Positions 14,231 through 19,555 of a stretch of DNA of 19,555 nucleotides are shown piece after piece. Under the pieces are notes generated by a model that saw nothing but the letters and a program-made list of their open reading frames with translations, was not told where the DNA came from and made no database searches. The position numbers and the translations under genes were made by a program. Source of the DNA: CALZJC01 sp041574955 (GTDB lineage Bacteria; Acidobacteriota; Thermoanaerobaculia; Multivoradales; JAHEKO01). Location of the stretch: contig JBFGNS010000084.1 in the NCBI GenBank assembly GCA_041574955.1, positions 1 through 19,555 of the forward strand. The letters run 5' to 3'. Positions within the stretch are counted from its first letter, which is position 1. Every line of letters starts with the position of its first letter.

Positions 14231-15964
14231 TCAGTGGGCGGCGGCCAGCCCGTCGCGCCGGGAGTCGGAGCCGGCGATGTAGCCGCCCAGCTCGTTCCGC
14301 ATAACGGCCTGTCCGCCGCCGAAGATGAGGCCCATGTTCTCGCCCACCAGGAGGAGGCTGCCCACCTCCATGAGCGGGTCCCGGGTGCGGTGCCCCATCG
14401 CGTCGAGCTCATCGACGGTCGATTCGGGGATGGCCGATTCGAAGGTCACGCTGCTGGCGCGCCAGTGGCGGAAGCGCGGCGCATCGAGAGCCTGCTGGAC
14501 GTCCATGTCGAACAGAACGAGGTTCAGCAGCACCTGCACCTGCGCCTGGGGCTGCTGCGGCCCGCCGACGATGCCGAAGGCGAGCCAGGGCTCCTGCTTG
14601 CCGTCCGCGCCGGTCCGGGTCACGAAGCCGGGAATGATGGTGTGGAACGGCCGCCTCCCCGGTCCCACGGTGTTCGCTCTCCCCTCGTGGATCGAGAAAC
14701 CCGCCGCGCGGTTCTGCAGCGCGAACCCGGTGCCCGGCACGACGACCCCGGATCCGAACGCCCCGGCGAGGCTGCTGATGAAGGAGATCATGTTGCCCTC
14801 TTCATCAGCGGCGGCCAGGTAGGTGGTCTCGCTGCGGGTCAGAGAAGGGGCAGGGTCCGCCCAGGGCTGAGCCCGTGTCGGGCTCAGCTGGCTGCGGCGT
14901 GCGGCGATGAAGTCGTCGCCGAGCAGCTGCTCGGGCTCGATTGCCATGAGCTCGGGATCGCCGACGAAATGCTCCAGGTCGGCATAGGCGAGCTTCTTCG
15001 CCTCGATCAGATGGTGCAGGTAGGCCGCCGAGTTGTGGCCCATCGGGACGAGGTCGTAGGGTTCGAGGAGCCGGAGCATCTCGAGCGCGGCGATCCCCTG
15101 GCCGTTAGGCGGTAGCTGCCAAAGCCGGTACTCCCGGAACGGACCCGACAGGGGCTCGACCCATTCCGATCGGTGGCTGGCGAAGTCCTCTGCGGTCAGG
15201 TACCCCCCGAGCCGCTGGACGTGTTCGGCGATGCGCCGCCCCAGGGCCCCGCCGTAGAGGAGATCCGGCCCCTCGTCCGCCAGCGCCCGCATCGTCTTCG
15301 CCAGCTCCGGGTTGGAGAACCACTCGCCGGCCCGCGGCGCCCGCTCGCCGTCGATCAGATAGGTGTCACGGGCTCCTCGATCGGACTCCAGAAGGTCGAC
15401 CGACAGCGCCCATTCGCTGGCCGTGGTCTTGGATACGGGGAAGCCCTCCTCGGCCAGCTTCACGGCCGGCGCCAGCGCTTCGGCCAGGGTGAGGGTGCCG
15501 TGACTCTCGAGCAGCGCCACCCAGCCGGCCAGGGCGCCGGGTATGGTGATCGACTCCGCTCCCGACTCCCGCACGCTTCCGCCGAGGGCCTCGCGAGTCA
15601 TCAGCGACCCGGCCCGGCCGCTGCCGTTGATCCCCACCAGCCGCTGCTCCCGTTCCGACCACAGGATGGCGAACATGTCTCCGCCCAGCCCCGTCATGTA
15701 GGGCTCGACCACGTTCAGGACGGCGGCGGCGGTCACCGCCGCGTCGACGGCGTTGCCCCCTGTCTGCAGCACCTCGAGACCGGCCTGGCTCGCCAGCGGC
15801 TGGCTGGTGGCGATCACGCCGTGGGGCGCGTAGACGGCGTCGGGTGCGAAGTCGTGGATCGCCGGGCCCAGAGCCACGCGGAAGCTGAGCCCGGCCACCG
15901 CGGCCAGGACCACGGTCACCAGGACCAGGGCCGCCGCCCACGCGAGGAGTCGTCTTGCTTTCAT
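14231..15964 (-). CDS. Gamma-glutamyltransferase-family Ntn-hydrolase
   Basis: From ATG 15964 this is 577 residues. Longer starts add an arginine-rich stretch unlike the family. Residues 7-30 form a signal anchor. GGT landmarks include SQPLASQAGLEVLQTGGNAV (53-72), YMTGLGGDMF (88-97), PPNGQGI (284-290) and the autoprocessing site at TTYLAAADEEGN, where T379 would become the N-terminal nucleophile of the small subunit. FGSGVVVPGTGFALQN follows. The segment that in E. coli GGT is RPLSSM is here RPFHTI, so the double-Ser oxyanion pair is absent; YwrD-like members share this. It probably hydrolyses gamma-glutamyl compounds, or related amides, outside the cytoplasm. Substrate uncertain. Confidence 0.9.
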   Translation of the reverse strand: MKARRLLAWAAALVLVTVVLAAVAGLSFRVALGPAIHDFAPDAVYAPHGVIATSQPLASQAGLEVLQTGGNAVDAAVTAAAVLNVVEPYMTGLGGDMFAILWSEREQRLVGINGSGRAGSLMTREALGGSVRESGAESITIPGALAGWVALLESHGTLTLAEALAPAVKLAEEGFPVSKTTASEWALSVDLLESDRGARDTYLIDGERAPRAGEWFSNPELAKTMRALADEGPDLLYGGALGRRIAEHVQRLGGYLTAEDFASHRSEWVEPLSGPFREYRLWQLPPNGQGIAALEMLRLLEPYDLVPMGHNSAAYLHHLIEAKKLAYADLEHFVGDPELMAIEPEQLLGDDFIAARRSQLSPTRAQPWADPAPSLTRSETTYLAAADEEGNMISFISSLAGAFGSGVVVPGTGFALQNRAAGFSIHEGRANTVGPGRRPFHTIIPGFVTRTGADGKQEPWLAFGIVGGPQQPQAQVQVLLNLVLFDMDVQQALDAPRFRHWRASSVTFESAIPESTVDELDAMGHRTRDPLMEVGSLLLVGENMGLIFGGGQAVMRNELGGYIAGSDSRRDGLAAAH

Positions 15965-16138
15965 GAGGAGTTCTTGGGGTAGCACCGGCGCGGCGCCTCG
16001 ACCCCGCCGGGCGGGTCCGCCGCGGTGGCGATGATAGGGCGCGTGGTCGGGAATTGCGACCGGGTCGGCACACGGGTCGCCAACCCGCAGCACCCCGCTG
16101 GCGAGGCGGGCGCTGCCGTGGCTACCCGGCCCGCCGCT

Positions 16139-18853
16139 TCAGCGGTTCCCGCGCGGCACGATGCCGGTCTGGGTGGGGGAGTCCTCGCGCAGGCCGAGCC
16201 AGTTGTAGCCCCACGTGAACTTGTCGATCTTCTTCGCCTGCTCCGAGGTCAGCCGGCAGATCATGGCGCACCGGCGGGCGTCGCGGGCGGCCCAGTCGGC
16301 GTTGCCGGCGACGTTGCTGCCGAGGCTCTCCTCGAGCATGTCCTGCCGCATGCCGCGCAGCTTGTCGGGGGTCCAGAACTCGGGCTCGCGCTGGAAGTCC
16401 CGGTCGGCGTCGTGCGAGCGGCGGTGCCCGACGTACTCGGACCCCATCTCGGACATCCGGAGCTGCGACTCGTAGTGCGCCGTCTTCCACTCCCAGTTCG
16501 AGAGACCGCCGGCGGTGGCGCGCGCCCAATGCATGAAGTCGCCGGTGGTCTCGTCGCCGCACAGCCTCATCATGGCGCCCCACTGGACGTAGTTCACCAC
16601 CTGGGCGTGGATGCACTGGCCCAGAAAGACGACGGTCGGTCCGCACGGGTAGCGCGGCCGGGCACAGATGTCGGAGACGCCCTCGTACCAGTACTTCTCG
16701 CCTTCCACCGCCCCGCCCGTCGGGGCGATGGCGGGCGAGAGGGCGTAGATGTCCCAGGCGTACTCGGCGATCATGGTGCCGTTCGAGTCGCGCTGCAGGG
16801 TGGTCAGGTTCTCGCACGCCTCGGCCTTCTTCGCGTCGGTGGCGGCGTTGTAGTCGTCGATCATCCGGTCGAGCACCCGCAGCACGTGGTCGGTCACGTC
16901 CGGGCCGCAGATCTTGGCCTCGGGGTCCGACGGGTCGACGTCCCGCGGGTCCTCGCCGGCCTCGGTGACCGTCACCGGCCCCTCGTACAGGATGGTTCCG
17001 GTCTCGGACGCCGGGCACTCGGACCGCAGCTTGGCGAGGCACGCCTCGTAGGCGGCGCGCGCCTTGGCGGCTTCCGCCTCGGCGGCGGTCGCCGCCCGGT
17101 CGGCGGCCCGGATCGCCTCCTCGAGCTGGTCGGCGCGCTCGAGATCGCCGCTGACGTCCTTCTCGAGCCGTGCGATCTCTGCCTCCAGCCGTTCGGCGTT
17201 GGCCTGGCGGCGGGCGGCGTCCTGGTCGGCGCTTTTCGCCCAGTAGTCCCAGCCGGTGCCCGGGTAGGTCTTGTCGCGCTCGCGGTTGCGCTCGGCCGAG
17301 GCCCGGGCGTTGGCCGCCAGCTCGCGCCACTCGCCCGCCTGGCGGCGCAGGACCTCGATGTAGTCGTCGGTGCGCCGGCTGGTCTCGCGCAGCCAGTCGG
17401 CGTCCGACTCGGTCCACCGCCGGTTGGCCTCCAGCCGGTCGGCCTCGGCGCGCGCCGAGCGGGCCAGGCGGGTGGCGGTTTCGGCCAGCCGGCGCAGGCG
17501 GTCGCACGCCTCGGTCGAGCGGGCGCAGGGACGGGCGGTGGTGGAGCCGCCGCCGGTCGTGGTGGCGGCGACCGTTGTGTCGGCGCCGAGGGCGGTGACG
17601 GCCTGTTCGGCGATCACCTCGGCGCACGGGCACCAGTGGCCGGCGAGCTCGTAGCTGATCACGAAGTCGCCCACCGACACCGCGTGCACGGTCTCCTCGA
17701 CCTGGTTGGGCGAGCCGCCGCTGGTGGTGACCTGCTGGTCCTCACCGCCGGCAAGCGACACCACACCCGGTGTGGAGTTCCACAGCCTGAGCGTGGTCGG
17801 CTCGGTGGTGCCCTCGAGCCACAGCCGGAGCGGGGTCGAGTCGCCGCGCAGCAGCCGCTCGCGGTCGATGTCGCCGCTCACCGCGATGTGGACTCCGCTG
17901 GCCGAGCTGCCGGCGGGGAAGCCGGCGCTCTCGGGCCCGGCCACCACGAACTCGCCGGGCGGGATGTCGGGCAGGTCGAAGGTCAGGATCCAGTCGGACG
18001 AGGTCTTGGGGAAGCCCAGCGGGATGCCGTTGAGGGTGAGCGAGGTGCGGCTCTCCCAGGTCGGGAAGTAGCCGCAGACGCACAGCGTGCCGCCGGTCAG
18101 CACCTTGGGGCTGCAGTCGTCGAGCCGCGGCGGGTCGGTCGGGTCGCCACCGGGCACGACCTCGACGTCCTCGAGCGTGCCGTCGACCAGGGTCTCGGCC
18201 CACAGGTCCTTGTAGCTCACCTTGAGCGAGATCTCGGGCTCCCAGACCGGGGTGGCATAGACGGTGAGCGTGCCGTTCTCGTCCTCTTCCACCTCGTAGC
18301 CGCCGACCGTCCAGCTGCCGGGCGGCAAGTCGGGCTTGCCGGTGAAGGTCACCGGGCCGTCGAGCGAGACCACCGGCGGGAAGGTGGCGGCCTGGTTGGG
18401 ATCGAGCGGCTGACCGACCTCGGGCCAGGTCACGAGCGGCACTTCGCCCGCGGCCAACTCGCCGTCCTCGCCGCTCAGGGTCACGGCGACGCGCTGGGCG
18501 TCGACGGGACCCTCGAGCCCGAGCGAGAACGCCAGCTTCTGGCCAGGGGCCGCCGCCGGCCCGGTCAGGACCAGGGCGCGCTTGTCCACGGCGAGCGACC
18601 AGCCGGGCGGCAGCGAGCGGGCGGTCGCCTGTCTGGCCGCCTTGCGGGCCAGGCCGATCCGCACCGAGGTGACCGAGGCGCCGTCGACCGCCGCCGGCAC
18701 GCTGAGCAGCAAAGCCTGGCCGTCATCGGTCTGGCGTTGCCCGAGGACCGTGCCGGTGAGCGTTCCGCTGGGGGAGCCGTGGCCCTGCGGCCAGGCGGCC
18801 ACCGCGGCGAGCACGGCGAGCAGGTAGACGAAGATCCGTCGGCGTGTGCGCAT
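16139..18853 (-). CDS. Large exported coiled-coil and Cys-rich protein of unknown function
   Basis: This is a 904-residue protein with a signal peptide (RRRIFVYLLAVLAAVAAW). Residues 28-235 are beta-rich and unassigned. 247-325 resemble an IPT/TIG-type Ig fold (CSPKVLTGGTLCVCGYFP, then LTLNGIPLG). 326-420 form another beta domain ending in HWCPCAE. A Thr/Gly linker (425-440) leads to a long Ala/Glu/Arg coiled coil (446-615). The C-terminal part (648-904) has at least seven Cys and reads VTDHVLRVLDRMIDDYN, WYEGVSDICARPRYPCGPT and GQCIHAQVVNYVQWGAMMRL. The last segment distantly recalls the conserved block of polymorphic-toxin-type C-terminal domains, but I cannot name it. A GAGAGGG-type ribosome binding site precedes the ATG. 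The gene stands alone. Export is likely; function unknown. Confidence 0.8.
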   Translation of the reverse strand: MRTRRRIFVYLLAVLAAVAAWPQGHGSPSGTLTGTVLGQRQTDDGQALLLSVPAAVDGASVTSVRIGLARKAARQATARSLPPGWSLAVDKRALVLTGPAAAPGQKLAFSLGLEGPVDAQRVAVTLSGEDGELAAGEVPLVTWPEVGQPLDPNQAATFPPVVSLDGPVTFTGKPDLPPGSWTVGGYEVEEDENGTLTVYATPVWEPEISLKVSYKDLWAETLVDGTLEDVEVVPGGDPTDPPRLDDCSPKVLTGGTLCVCGYFPTWESRTSLTLNGIPLGFPKTSSDWILTFDLPDIPPGEFVVAGPESAGFPAGSSASGVHIAVSGDIDRERLLRGDSTPLRLWLEGTTEPTTLRLWNSTPGVVSLAGGEDQQVTTSGGSPNQVEETVHAVSVGDFVISYELAGHWCPCAEVIAEQAVTALGADTTVAATTTGGGSTTARPCARSTEACDRLRRLAETATRLARSARAEADRLEANRRWTESDADWLRETSRRTDDYIEVLRRQAGEWRELAANARASAERNRERDKTYPGTGWDYWAKSADQDAARRQANAERLEAEIARLEKDVSGDLERADQLEEAIRAADRAATAAEAEAAKARAAYEACLAKLRSECPASETGTILYEGPVTVTEAGEDPRDVDPSDPEAKICGPDVTDHVLRVLDRMIDDYNAATDAKKAEACENLTTLQRDSNGTMIAEYAWDIYALSPAIAPTGGAVEGEKYWYEGVSDICARPRYPCGPTVVFLGQCIHAQVVNYVQWGAMMRLCGDETTGDFMHWARATAGGLSNWEWKTAHYESQLRMSEMGSEYVGHRRSHDADRDFQREPEFWTPDKLRGMRQDMLEESLGSNVAGNADWAARDARRCAMICRLTSEQAKKIDKFTWGYNWLGLREDSPTQTGIVPRGNR

Positions 18854-19158
18854 GGTGCGGCCCTCTCTGCCGTCGCGCCGCGGGCGGGCCTGCCGGCTGC
18901 CGCCCCGCGGTGGTCCTTCGGTCGAGCCTCCGATTGTCGCTTCAGACGGGGGGAGGGTCGCACGCCGGCGGCTCGGCGGTCAAGGCGGTCGTCCGCGGAG
19001 GGGCCCGCCCTGGACCCCGCCGGTCAGCGTATTCCCGGCTGCCCCCTGGGCCAGTCCGAGGCGGCCGTGTCCAGCAGTCCGCCAAGGGGCGGGCTGGACA
19101 CGGCCCCGCTCGTCGTGGCAAGATCCTGCGGCGGCGTCGTTCGGGGCGCCAGGAGGGC
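18854..19158. other. Noncoding region with a perfect long hairpin (19063-19105)
   Basis: A 13-bp perfect inverted repeat (19063-19075 with 19093-19105; arm GGCCGTGTCCAGC) encloses an inner stem CCGCC-aagg-GGCGG (19079-19092), with three unpaired bases on one side. It lies about 55 bp before the tRNA-Thr promoter. There is no T-run, so a standard terminator is unlikely. The remaining sequence holds no gene. Confidence 0.8.
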
Positions 19159-19187
19159 TTTACAGGCCTCGGGTGGGGCTGTATACT
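19159..19187 (+). promoter_or_regulatory. Sigma70-type promoter of the tRNA-Thr-tuf operon
   Basis: TTTACA (19159-19164) and TATACT (19182-19187) are separated by exactly 17 bases. Both are close to consensus, and the start of transcription would be near 19194. It drives tRNA-Thr and probably tuf. Confidence 0.85.
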
Positions 19188-19198
19188 CCATTCCTTAA

Positions 19199-19231
19199 CC
19201 CCGCCGGCCCGGTTGGTCAGGCCGGAAGGGG
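19199..19231 (+). other. Leader hairpin upstream of tRNA-Thr
   Basis: CCCC-g-CCGGCC (19199-19209) pairs with GGCCGG-aa-GGGG (19220-19231). The structure would form at the very 5' end of the primary transcript, 21 bp before the tRNA. A role in processing or transcript stability is inference. Confidence 0.6.
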
Positions 19232-19252
19232 TATTCTTACGATCGCGATTAC

Positions 19253-19327
19253 GCCCACGTGGCTCAGGGGTAGAGCACTTCCTTGGTAAGGAAGGGGTCA
19301 CCGGTTCAAATCCGGTCGTGGGCTCCA
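19253..19327 (+). tRNA. thrT: tRNA-Thr(GGT)
   Basis: The full cloverleaf is visible: acceptor GCCCACG/CGTGGGC, D arm GCTC/GAGC, anticodon arm CTTCC-TTGGTAA-GGAAG with GGT at 19285-19287, T arm ACCGG-TTCAAAT-CCGGT, discriminator T and encoded CCA. It precedes tuf by 87 bp, the standard tRNA-Thr-tuf arrangement, and the two are probably co-transcribed. Confidence 0.97.
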
Positions 19328-19414
19328 GACGACTAGAGGTCTTCACACCGACAACGCACCCCGACCGCCCCGCAACCCGGGGCAGCCTGGACACTCAGGA
19401 GGTTTCCATCCGTC

Positions 19415-19555
19415 ATGGCGAAGGAGAAGTTCGAGCGCACGAAGCCGCACGTGAACATCGGGACGATTGGTCACGTGGACCACGGCAAGACGACGTTGAC
19501 GGCGGCGATCACGAAGGTGTTGTCTCAGCAGGGCAAGGCCCAGTTCGTGGCGTTC
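19415..19555 (+). CDS. tuf: Elongation factor Tu, N-terminal part (cut by window edge)
   Basis: Forty-seven codons are present, beginning MAKEKFERTKPHVNIGTIGH and followed by VDHGKTTLTAAITKVL. The P-loop GHVDHGKT of the GTPase (residues 19-26) is intact. EF-Tu carries aminoacyl-tRNA to the ribosome. An AGGAGG at 19397-19402 lies 12 bases before the ATG, slightly longer than the usual spacing. The gene follows tRNA-Thr and continues beyond the window. Confidence 0.97.
   Translation, partial: MAKEKFERTKPHVNIGTIGHVDHGKTTLTAAITKVLSQQGKAQFVAF

Noticed and set aside
16025..19198. 1057-codon + strand ORF
   Set aside because: It is antisense to the 904-aa exported protein, Gly/Val/Arg/His-rich with no family features and no ribosome binding site.
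18942..19394. Minus-strand ORF containing PTTGFEPVTPSLP
   Set aside because: It is the antisense translation of tRNA-Thr; the frame also crosses the operon promoter.

Overview
The window is GC-rich bacterial DNA bounded on both sides by conserved translation genes on the + strand. The left edge is the 3' part of a tRNA-Gly(TCC). The right edge is tRNA-Thr(GGT) followed by the start of tuf (EF-Tu). In many bacteria these genes are adjacent (glyT-thrT-tufB in E. coli), so the roughly 19 kb between them looks like accessory DNA inserted into that cluster. The transmembrane Ser/Thr kinase fused to kinesin-light-chain-type TPRs, the PQQ-type propeller protein and the high GC fit Acidobacteriota (Thermoanaerobaculia-like), but no taxonomic marker in the window settles this.

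Region 1 (1-5529) is bracketed by tRNA-Gly 3' sequence: bases 1-49 recur at 5481-5529 with one mismatch, and the second copy has no tRNA 5' half. This is the usual scar of integration at a tRNA gene. Inside are a RelE/ParE-like toxin-antitoxin pair, decayed small genes (a possible nucleotidyltransferase tail, an intact 77-residue protein, a UPF0158-like fragment), the 883-residue kinase-TPR protein and a ricin-B-like lectin gene of visibly lower GC.

Region 2 (5591-9770) starts with a truncated copy of the 77-residue gene. It continues with a three-ORF minus-strand operon (8734 to 5774) whose stop and start codons overlap. The first two ORFs share an N-terminal leader that resembles the leader of proteins linked to extracellular contractile injection systems (DUF4157 type). 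The first also carries an HEVQH metalloprotease motif, and the second and third look like one gene split by a frameshift. This is the best candidate for an undescribed effector system. A VapBC pair follows.

Region 3 (9731-18853) holds exported proteins: a PQQ-like beta-propeller, a matrixin-like metalloprotease, a GH16 beta-glucanase with an Ig-like tail, a gamma-glutamyltransferase-family enzyme and a 904-residue coiled-coil/Cys-rich protein. Same-orientation copies of two short repeat families flank the propeller gene and the metalloprotease gene, giving a cassette-like layout.

Region 4 (18854-19555) has a perfect long hairpin, a near-consensus sigma70 promoter, a leader hairpin, tRNA-Thr and tuf. 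No integrase, transposase, CRISPR array or injection-system structural gene is present in the window.
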